NCBI GenBank assembly: GCA_036677085.1
Contig: JAKFFI010000058.1
Span: 1 to 64,000, forward strand
Direction of reading: 5' to 3'
Length of the DNA: 64,000 nt
Source of the DNA: JAGPUQ01 sp036677085
Lineage (GTDB): Bacteria > Pseudomonadota > Gammaproteobacteria > Pseudomonadales > Porticoccaceae
Shown here: positions 35,272 through 44,122 of the stretch, in pieces
How the letters are laid out: each line of letters opens with the position of its first letter
Numbering within the stretch: position 1 is the stretch's first letter
Position numbers and translations under genes: made by a program
Notes under the pieces: generated by a model
What the model saw: the letters and a program-made list of their open reading frames with translations, nothing else
What the model was told of the DNA's origin: nothing
Databases searched by the model: none

Positions 35272-36534
35272 TCAACCATAGACCGGGAAGCGATCGCAGA
35301 TCGCCTGTACCTTGGCGCGGGTGCCGGCGATCACGGGCTCCACAGCGCCGCTTTCGAGACCGGCCAGGATATCGCAGATCCAGTGGGTCAATTCGACGCT
35401 TTCCGCCTCGCGGAAACCCCGGGTGGTAATCGCCGGCGTGCCCACCCGCAGGCCGCTGGTGACGAACGGTGAACGGGGGTCACCGGGTACCGCGTTCTTG
35501 TTGACCGTGATGTGGGCTTCGCCGAGGGCGGCATCCGCATCCTTGCCGGTATAGTTCTTGCCGATCAGGTCGACCAGCATCAGGTGGTTGTCGGTGCCCC
35601 CGGACACGATGCGGATGCCCCGCTCGATAAAAGTCGCGGCCATGGCGCGGGCGTTGGCGACTACCTGGCGCTGATAGACTTTGAAATCGTCGCTCATCGC
35701 TTCCTTGAAGCACACCGCCTTGGCGGCGATGACATGCATCAGCGGCCCCCCCTGCTGGCCCGGGAACACGGCGGAGTCGAGTTTCTTCTCGATGTCGGCG
35801 TTGGCGCGCGCGAGGATGAGCCCGCCGCGGGGGCCGCGCAGGGTCTTGTGGGTAGTCGAGGTCACGACATCCGCGATGGGCACCGGACTGGGATAACAGC
35901 CCGCGGCCACCAGGCCGGCCACGTGGGCCATGTCCACCATCAGCCAGGCGCCGACCCGATCGGCGATCGCACGAAACCGCTGCCAGTCCATCACCCGCGA
36001 ATAGGCGGAAAATCCGGCGACGATCATTTTGGGTTGGTGCTCGCGCGCCAGCGCCTCGACCTGGTCGTAATCGACTTCGCCGGTGGCGGGATTCAGGCCG
36101 TACTGCACGGCGTGATAGGTTTTACCGGAAAAATTCGGTTTGGCGCCATGGGTGAGATGGCCGCCGTCGGCCAGGCTCATGCCCAGGATGGTATCGCCGG
36201 GCTGACACAGCGCCTGATAGACCGCCGCGTTGGCCTGGGATCCCGAGTGCGGCTGCACATTGGCGTAGTCGGCGCCAAACAGCTCTCGCACCCGCGTGAT
36301 CGCCAACTCCTCGGCGCGATCCACAAATTCACAGCCACCGTAGTAACGCTTGCCCGGATAGCCTTCGGCGTACTTGTTGGTGAGCACACTGCCCTGTACC
36401 TGCATCACCAGCGGACTGGCGTAGTTCTCCGAAGCGATGAGCTCGATGTGATCTTCCTGGCGACGCGCCTCGGCGGCGATTGCCGCGGCAAGTTCGGGGT
36501 CGAAATGCTGGAGGGAGAGGTCTTTGTCAAACAT
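35272..36534 (-). CDS. glyA: Serine hydroxymethyltransferase
   Basis: 420 residues from ATG 36532-36534 (MFDKDLSL), the family start; an earlier ATG would add 6 residues. PLP enzyme making glycine and methylene-THF. ELIASENYASPLV near 33, and the PLP lysine in VVTSTTHKTLRGPRGG near 230, are present. It is upstream of nrdR on the same strand, 70 bases away. Confidence 0.96.
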   Translation of the reverse strand: MFDKDLSLQHFDPELAAAIAAEARRQEDHIELIASENYASPLVMQVQGSVLTNKYAEGYPGKRYYGGCEFVDRAEELAITRVRELFGADYANVQPHSGSQANAAVYQALCQPGDTILGMSLADGGHLTHGAKPNFSGKTYHAVQYGLNPATGEVDYDQVEALAREHQPKMIVAGFSAYSRVMDWQRFRAIADRVGAWLMVDMAHVAGLVAAGCYPSPVPIADVVTSTTHKTLRGPRGGLILARANADIEKKLDSAVFPGQQGGPLMHVIAAKAVCFKEAMSDDFKVYQRQVVANARAMAATFIERGIRIVSGGTDNHLMLVDLIGKNYTGKDADAALGEAHITVNKNAVPGDPRSPFVTSGLRVGTPAITTRGFREAESVELTHWICDILAGLESGAVEPVIAGTRAKVQAICDRFPVYG

Positions 36535-36630
36535 GGGGCGCTCGGCTGGCAACAGCGAGCGCGGATTTTACACGAGCCGTACCGGAGCGCCTATTGCGCG
36601 GCACTGCCGGGGATTGCCACGGCGGTCCGC

Positions 36631-37200
36631 TCAACCGAGTCCGTAGCTGTCGCGCCGCGCCAGCAGTGCCTGTACATCCACAGCCATACGCAGCACGTCG
36701 TGGAGTTTGCCGGCACGATCCTTCACTTCGTTCTCATGGAGCGCTTCGGGCCGGAATCCCAGCTCCTGAAACAGCGAGCGGGCAGAGGTCTGATCCAGGG
36801 TCATGCGGGCAATGACTTTTTCGACACCGCGATTCACTGCCAGGGCAAACACTTCGCGGATCATGGCGCGGCCCAAACCGGTCTCGCGGAAATCCGGATG
36901 CACCAGGACACGCAGTTCGGCCAGATGCCGGCTCCAGTCGAGGTCGTTGAGACTCAGCATGCCGTACCCGGCCATGCGCCCGTCGATCTCGGCGATCACC
37001 ACCAGTGCGAGGCCCTGATCGACTTCCTCCAGCCAGTGCGCCACCGTCTCGGGCTTGGTGATGTCTCGGCGCAGAAACATCAGATCATGGGCCGGCAGTG
37101 AGCGGGCGAACACCAGCACTTCTTCCGCATCGCCGTGCGCCAACGGTCGCAACAGGGCGGTGGTGGTGCGCAACCGCACAGTTTTCGGGTAGGTATCCAA
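36631..37200 (-). CDS. GNAT-family N-acetyltransferase
   Basis: 189 residues from a TTG at 37198-37200, chosen because GAGGAG (37208-37213) sits 7 bases upstream and no ATG fits. The acetyl-CoA motif is RETGLGRAMI near 112 and the N-terminal part has LRPLAHGDAEEV. The substrate is unknown. It starts 11 bases after the phaC stop, so the two are probably co-transcribed. Confidence 0.75.
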   Translation of the reverse strand: MDTYPKTVRLRTTTALLRPLAHGDAEEVLVFARSLPAHDLMFLRRDITKPETVAHWLEEVDQGLALVVIAEIDGRMAGYGMLSLNDLDWSRHLAELRVLVHPDFRETGLGRAMIREVFALAVNRGVEKVIARMTLDQTSARSLFQELGFRPEALHENEVKDRAGKLHDVLRMAVDVQALLARRDSYGLG

Positions 37201-37211
37201 GACAAATCTCC

Positions 37212-38288
37212 TCAGGTGCAGCGCTCTGACAGCCAGCCGGACAGTTGCGGCCAGAGCCGGTAAACGGCATTGCCGCCCGCGATCAGGCTCACATGCCCGC
37301 CCTTCAACACGATCTCTTTTTTGTCGGTACTCGAAACCAGATCGAGAATGCCCTTGGACGCATCCGCCGGTACGATATGGTCGTGCTGCGCCGCGATGTG
37401 CAGGAAAGGCACCTGGATGCTCCCCAGATCGACGCGCCGCCCCTTGACCTCCATCTGGCTCTTGAGAAATTTGTTGTCGCGCATGAAATCCTTGAACAGC
37501 TGTTTCGCCATGGCCCCGGCCATGGGGATGTGATCCGCGGACCAGCGCTCGAACCGGTAATGCGCTTCGACAAACCGGTCGTCCTCCACATGGTCCAGCA
37601 TGCCCATGCGACCCGCCGTCTTCTGCAATGGGCGCAGCGCCTGGATCATGGCGTCGACCATTTGCGCGGGCACATTGCCCAGCTGATCGACCAAAGCGTC
37701 GATATCGAAGCTCTCGCTCTCCGCCCAGGCCTTGTACAGCTTCATGCCGTTGGTATCCACCGGCGTGGTAAAGCAGGCGAGTGCGCGCACCTGCCCGGGC
37801 CGCGCGAGCGCCGTGTGCATCATGGCGAGCACGCCGCCGAGGCAATAGCCAACCAGGCTCACTTCTTCCTCGCCGCTGTCGTCATGCACCTTTTCGAGAC
37901 ACTCGGGGAGCACCTCGCCCACATAGTGGTCAAGATTGAAGTGGCGATGCTCCTGGCGCGGGATGCCCCAGTCGATCAGGTAGACATCGAAGCCCTGGTC
38001 GACCAGATACTCGACCAGGCTCTGTCCCGGCGCGAGATCCATGATGTAGTAACGGCTGACCAGCGACATCACCAGCACAATCGGGACTCGGTAAATTTCG
38101 TCGCAGATCGGTGTGTAGTGATAGAGCTTGGTGGTACCCCGGGAGTGGATGATGTCCTTGGGCGTGGACCCGAAGTCCATCGCGATGTCTTCGAGCGTCT
38201 TGAGGCCCGCAATATTGCGCGACAACACGCGCTCCAGCGCTTCGCGAATCCTGGCCTGCTGGGCGCTGGTCCCGTCGGTACCCGGCAT
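37212..38288 (-). CDS. phaC: Class III poly(3-hydroxyalkanoate) synthase, PhaC subunit
   Basis: 358 residues from ATG 38286-38288 with GGGAGA upstream; the length and the lipase-like box GYCLGG (147-152, nucleophile Cys149) are those of class III PhaC, which needs a PhaE partner. Catalytic Asp and His lie in HDHIVPAD near 304 and GGHVSL near 333. It polymerises hydroxyacyl-CoA at the granule surface. A PhaE-like gene lies 209 bases upstream. Confidence 0.9.
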   Translation of the reverse strand: MPGTDGTSAQQARIREALERVLSRNIAGLKTLEDIAMDFGSTPKDIIHSRGTTKLYHYTPICDEIYRVPIVLVMSLVSRYYIMDLAPGQSLVEYLVDQGFDVYLIDWGIPRQEHRHFNLDHYVGEVLPECLEKVHDDSGEEEVSLVGYCLGGVLAMMHTALARPGQVRALACFTTPVDTNGMKLYKAWAESESFDIDALVDQLGNVPAQMVDAMIQALRPLQKTAGRMGMLDHVEDDRFVEAHYRFERWSADHIPMAGAMAKQLFKDFMRDNKFLKSQMEVKGRRVDLGSIQVPFLHIAAQHDHIVPADASKGILDLVSSTDKKEIVLKGGHVSLIAGGNAVYRLWPQLSGWLSERCT

Positions 38289-38497
38289 GATTCCATCTCC
38301 CGGCGTTTTTCGCCGTGTGTGCGATCCACGATTTCGCTGCAATACTTCGTTGCTTTCCGCCAATACGCCATTGCGAGCGCCCATTAAGCGCTTTTACCTG
38401 ACGCCCTTTACACTTCGTTTACAACGGCATCTTATTTGCGAATTCAAACCTACAACTTTTGTGCCAGGACTGCTGCGTCATGGTTCTGCCAGCGCGG

Positions 38498-38923
38498 TCA
38501 GTGTTTCTGGCTCCCACCGGGGGGCGTCACTTCGCTTGCCGATGGCGGTTTGCGCGTGCGCTTGACGGCGGGACGCTCGGCCGTCGCATCCACCATGGTT
38601 TTGCTGGCCAGGGCGCGGCGCAACTGGGCGATCTCGGCCGTCAGGCCGGCGAGTCCGTCCTCGACTTCGCCCAAGCGGTCGCGCACATCCAGGATGTCGC
38701 CGCGCGAAGGCATGTTGAAAGCAGCCAACTGTTGGCCGATCAGCTCGGAAATCATGTGCTGGGCGTGCAGCCATTCCTGAAACAGGTGCCCGAACGTCTT
38801 GCCGAACTTCTCGTCCGCCATGGCGTCCGTCAGCATCTCGCTCCATTGCTTTTCCGACTTCTGATACCACTCGCGCCACATCCGCATGGGTTCCAGCAGG
38901 CGGTCTTCCCGTTTGTCGCTCAT
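38498..38923 (-). CDS. Small PhaE-like / granule-associated protein
   Basis: 141 residues, helical and charged, no membrane span. FNMPSRGDILDVRDRLGEVE near 70-88 recalls the C-terminal region of PhaE, where a short motif around a conserved Pro precedes a coiled coil; the preceding W-rich helix (MRMWREWYQKSEKQW) also fits. It is much shorter than the about 350-residue PhaE of Allochromatium. The tail is basic and Pro-rich. Coupled to the repressor gene by ATGA. The identity as synthase partner is an inference from context. Confidence 0.6.
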   Translation of the reverse strand: MSDKREDRLLEPMRMWREWYQKSEKQWSEMLTDAMADEKFGKTFGHLFQEWLHAQHMISELIGQQLAAFNMPSRGDILDVRDRLGEVEDGLAGLTAEIAQLRRALASKTMVDATAERPAVKRTRKPPSASEVTPPGGSQKH

Positions 38924-39393
38924 GTTTTATCTCCTGACTTGGGTTTTCCGGTTCGTGAACGGCGCACTGCGGCCGGAGGAGGGGGCGCAGCCTTACCTCG
39001 GGGCGTGCGCCCACTCGGTCGGTCGGAGGCGCCGATAAAGGCGTCGAGTGTCCTGCGGTGAAAATCGAGCAGCGTCATCCAGTTGTCAAGGAAGAGCTTG
39101 CCGGCAAGGGTGAGACTGTACATGCGTCGGGCCGGACCACCCGCGGAGGTGTCCCACAGCGAGGAAATCAGCCCAAGACTTTCCATCTGCCGCAACGTGC
39201 GGTAGAGCGAGCCGGTGTTGTAGCGCCCGAATCCGGCGTCTTCCAGGCGCTGCGCGAGCTCGTAACCGTAGCCCGACCAGTCCTTGAGCATCGCCAGCAA
39301 ATGCGCGGTCAGCATTTCCCCGGGGAGTCGCGGTCCATTGCTTTCGCTATCCGCTCCCGGCGGTTTGTTTTTGGAACTCGATGCCATGGTCAT
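38920..39393 (-). CDS. PadR-family repressor, PhaQ-like
   Basis: 157 residues from ATG 39391-39393 (another ATG two codons on). The winged helix, LLAMLKDWSGYGYELAQRL and YNTGSLYRTLRQMESLGLI (near residues 35-80), is the PadR type; its best analogue is the PHB-responsive repressor PhaQ. It is divergent from the phasin gene, with a 35-bp inverted repeat between. It likely represses its own unit and the phasin until granules are present. Confidence 0.75.
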   Translation of the reverse strand: MTMASSSKNKPPGADSESNGPRLPGEMLTAHLLAMLKDWSGYGYELAQRLEDAGFGRYNTGSLYRTLRQMESLGLISSLWDTSAGGPARRMYSLTLAGKLFLDNWMTLLDFHRRTLDAFIGASDRPSGRTPRGKAAPPPPAAVRRSRTGKPKSGDKT

Positions 39394-39412
39394 CTCGTCA
39401 GCTAAATTCAGG

Positions 39413-39447
39413 TTGACATTTAAGTGCACTATGCATATAAGTGTCAA
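39413..39447. promoter_or_regulatory. Overlapping divergent promoters inside an inverted repeat (repressor/phasin)
   Basis: On the plus strand TTGACA (39413-39418), a 17-base spacer and TATAAG (39436-39441) form a near-ideal sigma-70 promoter for the phasin gene. The element ends in TGTCAA (39442-39447), the reverse complement of TTGACA, which supplies a -35 for the opposite strand (spacer 17, CTTAAA). TTGACA...TGTCAA with internal TTTAAGTG/CATATAAG symmetry is a plausible PadR-type operator. Confidence 0.7.
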
Positions 39448-39513
39448 TACGAGCGGAGCTTGTCGATTGGTCCGCTCACCACCCAAGCGGTTTTATTCTT
39501 ACGGGAGAATGCC

Positions 39514-40029
39514 ATGAGCGACACCGCCACTGCTACCAAAGCCACAGGAACCAAAGCAAAATCGAAACCGGCCAGCACGGAAATGCAGCGCTTTCTTGAC
39601 GCCCTCACCGCGAACCAGTCCTTGATGTGGGAAGCGATGGAAAGCGCGCGTAAACGCGGCATCCGCATCAACAACGTATTGGCAGCAACCTTTGCCGAGA
39701 GCCAGCAAGACCTCACCGGCCTGGCCTGTACGCTGGCCCTGTCCCCCAGGGACTACAAGGGCAATTTCACCGCGACTATCGAATCCCTGACCAGATCGCA
39801 AAGCCGGGCCATGGATTTGTTCAAGGCGCTGTTGTCCGAGCAAGCCCAGAGTCGGGACGCTACCCGCAAGATTGCGCGCGAGTTGTACGACGGCAGCAAG
39901 GAGGCGACCGCCGCCGCCATTGAAGCCGGCAAAGCCCTGTCGGCCGCCAACCCCTTCACGGAGTCGGCCAACAAGGCGTTCGCCGGGTTCACGAAAGTGG
40001 CCACCGCCGCCCGCGAAGCCATGGCCTGA
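39514..40029 (+). CDS. Phasin family protein
   Basis: 171 residues, Ala-rich and amphipathic-helical, without signal peptide. It begins with a short TK/AK linker; the body (SQDLTGLACTLALSPRDYKG... ending FTKVATAAREAMA) is typical of phasins, which coat PHA granules. ATG 39514 has GGGAG upstream. A 13-bp hairpin follows the stop. Confidence 0.75.
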   Translation: MSDTATATKATGTKAKSKPASTEMQRFLDALTANQSLMWEAMESARKRGIRINNVLAATFAESQQDLTGLACTLALSPRDYKGNFTATIESLTRSQSRAMDLFKALLSEQAQSRDATRKIARELYDGSKEATAAAIEAGKALSAANPFTESANKAFAGFTKVATAAREAMA

Positions 40030-40038
40030 AAGTCGGGA

Positions 40039-40069
40039 GTCCGCGCGGGGTGATTGACCCCGCGCGGAC
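40039..40069 (+). terminator. Perfect 13-bp hairpin after the phasin gene
   Basis: GTCCGCGCGGGGT/ACCCCGCGCGGAC with a GATTG loop, but no T-run. It could stabilise the phasin mRNA or reduce read-through into the hydrolase gene. Confidence 0.55.
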
Positions 40070-40101
40070 CACGATCCGCCCCGCAGTGAGTGGGCTACCC
40101 C

Positions 40102-40938
40102 ATGGACCCAAACTACGCAAATCCCGTCGCCGATATCGACGCCCTGATCGATGTCATGGAGGACGACGCCGATCCCTTTCAGCACGATCCCGGCGTCGAA
40201 GCCGTCAAGACGCCGCTCTGGCGGGAGCTTCTATGGCCGACGGAACTCGGGCGGCTGCTGTGCAGCCCGCTGTACCAGGGGCGCGGGGTCCCGCACGGCC
40301 ATGGCGAACCGATTCTGGTCATTCCGGGATTTCTCGCCAATGACATCATGATGATGCCGCTGCGACGCTGGCTGGGGCGCATCGGCTACCGGCCCTATCA
40401 CGCCGATATTGCCTGGAATACCGACTGCCCCAACAAGACCGCGCTGCGCCTCGCGCACAAGGTCAAGGTGATCCACCGCAAAACGGGCCGACCCGTGGTG
40501 CTGATTGGCCACAGCCTGGGCGGCATGCTGGCCAAGTCCGTCCTGCAGCATGTACCGGAACTCATCGATCGCGTGATCACCCTGGGATCGCCGTTTCGCG
40601 ACCACGTCCGCGCCCATCCGGCCGTGACCGGGGTGTGGGAATACCTGCTCGCCGGCCAGGGCAAGCTCGTGGGTCGCAATCTGCACGCTTCCTGCGGCAC
40701 CGGCTACTGCATGTGCGATTTCGTGCGCCACATGCTGCAACCCGAGCTAAAACCCGTGCCCCAGTTCGCGATTTACTCGCGCAACGACGGCGTGGTGGAT
40801 TGGGTGAGTTGCGCCGAAGAAGACGCTTCAGCCAATACGGAGATCAACGAATCAACGCACATCGGGCTGATTTTTCACCCCCGCGCACTGGGCGCCATCG
40901 CCGAACGGCTGGCGCAACCTGTCGGGGACGACGGCTGA
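40102..40938 (+). CDS. Alpha/beta hydrolase (lipase-like)
   Basis: 278 residues from ATG 40102 (a GTG at 40090 is also possible). The nucleophile elbow GHSLGG is near residue 138, with VIPGFLAND near 78 forming the oxyanion-hole side and the likely acid and base at RNDGVVDW and STHIGL. Three closely spaced Cys (ASCGTGYCMCD near 200) are unusual. Its place after the phasin suggests lipid or PHA-related esters, but the substrate is not known. Confidence 0.72.
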   Translation: MDPNYANPVADIDALIDVMEDDADPFQHDPGVEAVKTPLWRELLWPTELGRLLCSPLYQGRGVPHGHGEPILVIPGFLANDIMMMPLRRWLGRIGYRPYHADIAWNTDCPNKTALRLAHKVKVIHRKTGRPVVLIGHSLGGMLAKSVLQHVPELIDRVITLGSPFRDHVRAHPAVTGVWEYLLAGQGKLVGRNLHASCGTGYCMCDFVRHMLQPELKPVPQFAIYSRNDGVVDWVSCAEEDASANTEINESTHIGLIFHPRALGAIAERLAQPVGDDG

Positions 40939-40941
40939 CGG

Positions 40942-42669
40942 CTACCCGTTGACGACCGGCAGGTTGATGCACGAAGGCAGATCGCCGGTGTGAAACACCG
41001 TCTGCAGTGCCGGCGCGCTGCCCGTGGCACTGAACGAATTCTCGCCGGTGTTGGGGTTGCGATCGTAGCGGGGGAAATCGCTGGAGGTGACGATCAGCCG
41101 CAGGCAATGGCCCGCGCGAAACACCATGGCGGTCGCCCATAGATCCAGCTCCCGGCAGATCGGTGCGTCCGACACGCAGGATGCCCCCTGCGCGTGCGCC
41201 TGGTAGGACGATCGCACCACGCCGTCGCAGACATTGAAGGTGCGCCCGTCGGGATGAACATCGCAGAGCTTGGCCATCCAGTCGGTATCCACCGCGCTAG
41301 TGCTCGCAAACAGTTTCAGGGTGACGGGGCCGCAGATTTCCATATCCTCCGTCAGCGGAGCGGACGTATAGATGAGCAGGTCCCGACGTCCGAGAATCGG
41401 CGCCTGATCCACCGGCCCGGGACTGTACTGGGGCGGCATCAGCAGGGTTCCGCCACAGGTCGGGCAGGGATCTTCCGGGTCGTAGACATAGCTGTCGGAG
41501 GGCTCGTTGCCAACCGGCGCCTGCGTACAGAGCACAGCACCCGCGCGCAGATACCAGGGGGTGAGGCGTACCCGCGCGGGCGGCCAGGCGGCTTCGTCGC
41601 GCCAGCGATTGGCGCCCTGCACGAACACCCGCACCGGCGCGTCCGCGGCAAAGCTCGCCGCATCGCCCTTCAACCAGCGGTTGAACCAGCGCAACTGCAT
41701 CTGGGTCAGATCCTCGCGCAGATCGAGCAGGTAGCCGCTGGCGCGAAAGCCGAAATCGAGCTGGCCCACATAGTTGAGGAACATGGCATGCGACCAGGGG
41801 CCGATCACGAGACGGGTCTGTGCGCGGGCTTCGGGCGAACCAGCGCGCGCCCGCATACCGGCGTAATGGCTCAAATCGCCGCCCAGCAGCATGTCGTGCC
41901 AGCCCGCGATGATCAGGGCGGGGGCCCGCACCCGGTCGTGGCGGTCGCTGAACAGCAGCGACTCGGTCCAGGCGTCCGGCCGGGAATGGCGCAGCACCTC
42001 GAACAGAAAGGGAACGAATTCGGCATCTTCCGGATGGGCCGCCAGCAGGCGGTCCAGCGGCCTTTCCCGCACACAGTCGCCAAAATGATCCAGGGCCTCC
42101 ACCAGCTCCACCAGGCGTGCGCCCAGCGTCGGCAGATCGAACCCGCGCCGCACCAAGGCAGCCGGCCCGATCACCCGCAACGCCCACATGACCAGGGTGG
42201 ACAACTGGAGCACGCCGTCGCGCCAGAAGTGGTTGCGCCAGAAATCGTTGGGCGCGGTGGTGGGCGAAATCGCCTTCAGCGCCGGGTGACCGGACGCCGC
42301 GCACAGCCAGGTGGTGCCGCCCATGTAGGACAGTCCGTAGGCGCCGATATTGCCGTCGCAAAAGGGCTGCCCGGCGATCCAGTCGAGAGTATCGGCACCA
42401 TCCGCTGCCTCGTTGACGTAGGGGAAAAAGACCCCGCCACCGGATGCCCAGCGCGCCCGCACGTCCTGAATCACCACCGCATAGCCGGCCGCTGCCGCGC
42501 GAATCGGGTCCAGGGTCATGCCCACCAGGGGCAGGAATTCCTTGTTATACGGCGTCCGCTGCAACAGCACCGGGCAAGGGTGTTCCCCCGCCGGGCGGTA
42601 AATGTCGGCGCGCAACACCACACCATCGCGCATCGGGATGGCGACATTCTTCTCGATGGTAATGCTCAT
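40942..42669 (-). CDS. CocE/NonD-family S15 hydrolase
   Basis: 575 residues. N-terminal alpha/beta domain with MRDGVVLRADIYRP at the start and the serine in GLSYMGG near 125, then the C-terminal jelly-roll (FNVCDGVVRSSY...LDLWATAMVFRAGHCLRLIVTSSDFPRYDRN) of X-Pro dipeptidyl-peptidase/cocaine-esterase enzymes. A CPTCGG-like pair near 450 is an extra feature. Cytoplasmic, probably an ester or amide hydrolase. It is convergent with the alpha/beta hydrolase, 3 bases apart. Confidence 0.88.
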   Translation of the reverse strand: MSITIEKNVAIPMRDGVVLRADIYRPAGEHPCPVLLQRTPYNKEFLPLVGMTLDPIRAAAAGYAVVIQDVRARWASGGGVFFPYVNEAADGADTLDWIAGQPFCDGNIGAYGLSYMGGTTWLCAASGHPALKAISPTTAPNDFWRNHFWRDGVLQLSTLVMWALRVIGPAALVRRGFDLPTLGARLVELVEALDHFGDCVRERPLDRLLAAHPEDAEFVPFLFEVLRHSRPDAWTESLLFSDRHDRVRAPALIIAGWHDMLLGGDLSHYAGMRARAGSPEARAQTRLVIGPWSHAMFLNYVGQLDFGFRASGYLLDLREDLTQMQLRWFNRWLKGDAASFAADAPVRVFVQGANRWRDEAAWPPARVRLTPWYLRAGAVLCTQAPVGNEPSDSYVYDPEDPCPTCGGTLLMPPQYSPGPVDQAPILGRRDLLIYTSAPLTEDMEICGPVTLKLFASTSAVDTDWMAKLCDVHPDGRTFNVCDGVVRSSYQAHAQGASCVSDAPICRELDLWATAMVFRAGHCLRLIVTSSDFPRYDRNPNTGENSFSATGSAPALQTVFHTGDLPSCINLPVVNG

Positions 42670-42921
42670 ATCAGGCGCTCTCCTTCGGCGTGACCGACAG
42701 CATCACAGGGCAATTACCGTTCCATTCCTGCGTCGGACGGCTTCATGATGGACCGTGTTCTTGTCACCCGTATGGCGCTCCTGGTACAGGCTGGGGATCG
42801 GCCGCCCAGCTGTCCGTTGTCGGGCGTTACGAAACCAGCACGCGCGATTGCGCCTTGCAATCAACGGCCGGTCTGGTTGACACTCCAGACCGAAGCCGGG
42901 AAAATCGCGCGCCCCTTCCAA

Positions 42922-42998
42922 GGCTACGTAGCTCAGCTGGTTAGAGCACAGCACTCATAATGCTGGGGTCGGCGGTTCAAGTCCGCCCGTAGCTACCA
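42922..42998 (+). tRNA. tRNA-Met (CAT), elongator type
   Basis: A 77-base cloverleaf with CCA encoded. Anticodon CAT in the loop of CTCATAA, T-arm GTTCAAGTC, acceptor GGCTACG/CGTAGCT. The sequence is close to the elongator Met-tRNA (GGCTACGTAGCTCAG...) and the first pair is G-U, whereas initiators begin with C and have a CGGG-type anticodon stem. Confidence 0.94.
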
Positions 42999-43026
42999 TA
43001 TCGATAGTTCGTGTCGAACTCGATCT

Positions 43027-43062
43027 CCCGGCAAACGCCGGGCGCGCCCCGAACCGGGGCGC
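43027..43062 (+). terminator. Two consecutive GC hairpins after tRNA-Met
   Basis: CCCGGC-AAAC-GCCGGG (43027-43042) then GCGCCCC-GAACC-GGGGCGC (43044-43062). No strong T-run, but the pair lies just downstream of the tRNA and before the next gene. Confidence 0.5.
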
Positions 43063-43110
43063 CTGCGCATTCCCCTATAATCGATACACGTGCTCGCATC
43101 CGGCGTCTTC

Positions 43111-43932
43111 ATGCAGGTTGATCTTCACACCCACTCCACCGCATCCGACGGCAAGCTGACACCGCTTGAGCTGGTGGAGCGGGCGCTGGCCTGCGGGGTC
43201 GACCTGCTCGCGATCACGGATCACGACTCCACGGCGGGCTTCGACAGCCTCGGCGAGGCCCGCTTCGGGTCGTTGCGACTGGTGGCCGGGATCGAGCTGT
43301 CCGCCCAATGGCGTGGGCAGACAATTCATGTGGTCGGACTCAATATCGGTCGCGGCCGCGACGCCATCCAGGAAGCCGTCTCGGTGCAGCAGGCCGCGCG
43401 GCGCACGCGCGCCGGCATCATTGCCGCACGGCTGGCAAAGCGAGGGCTCGGCGATCTGACCGAGCGCGTGGAAGAACTCGCCAGCCGCATCAGTATCGGG
43501 CGCCCGCACATTGCGGAAATGCTGGTGGAATCCGGCGCGGTGCGCACCATCGACGAAGCCTTTCGCAAGTATCTGGGCAGCGGCCGCATCGGCGATGTAA
43601 AGGACGAATGGGCATCATTGCCGCAAGTCATCGCCTGGATTCGCGATGCCGGCGGCACTGCGGTGATCGCCCATCCGGAGAAATATCAGTTCACCCGCAC
43701 GCGCCTGCGCGAACTGGTCGAGGATTTTCGCGCGGCGGGCGGCGAGGCGATCGAAGTGGTTTCCGGCCGGCAGGCTGGTCCCGAAACCCGGACCCTGGCC
43801 GCGCTGTGCGAACAGCACCAGCTGAGTGCGTCCACCGGTTCGGATTTTCATCAGCCCGGTCAGCACTGGGCCGAACTGGGGCGTCAGCCCGCGGTGCCGG
43901 ATGACTGCCGCCCGGTCTGGGAGCGCTGGTAA
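43111..43932 (+). CDS. PHP-domain phosphoesterase (RNase AM/TrpH type)
   Basis: 273 residues from ATG 43111. Metal-binding motifs: DLHTHSTASDG near 4, ITDHDST near 39, GIELSA near 62, and HPEKY and DFHQPG later in the chain. Relatives (YciV/RnaM) trim 5' ends of rRNA or act on 3',5'-bisphosphonucleosides. TATAAT stands at 43076-43081, 29 bases before the start. Confidence 0.88.
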   Translation: MQVDLHTHSTASDGKLTPLELVERALACGVDLLAITDHDSTAGFDSLGEARFGSLRLVAGIELSAQWRGQTIHVVGLNIGRGRDAIQEAVSVQQAARRTRAGIIAARLAKRGLGDLTERVEELASRISIGRPHIAEMLVESGAVRTIDEAFRKYLGSGRIGDVKDEWASLPQVIAWIRDAGGTAVIAHPEKYQFTRTRLRELVEDFRAAGGEAIEVVSGRQAGPETRTLAALCEQHQLSASTGSDFHQPGQHWAELGRQPAVPDDCRPVWERW

Positions 43933-44122
43933 CCGGACCCGACACGGTGGATTCCCGCGGACCACTGCGTAGCGAGCGCTCAGGACCATTGCACCGTCCG
44001 ATCGGCGTGGCACCGTGCTCCGTTGGTTGCGCAAGGCCGTGCCGGCGGATGACGATCCGCGGAACCGCAGGTACCATGCGCCATCGTTTGGCCATACCCG
44101 ACCACCGGTAGTATCAATCCCC

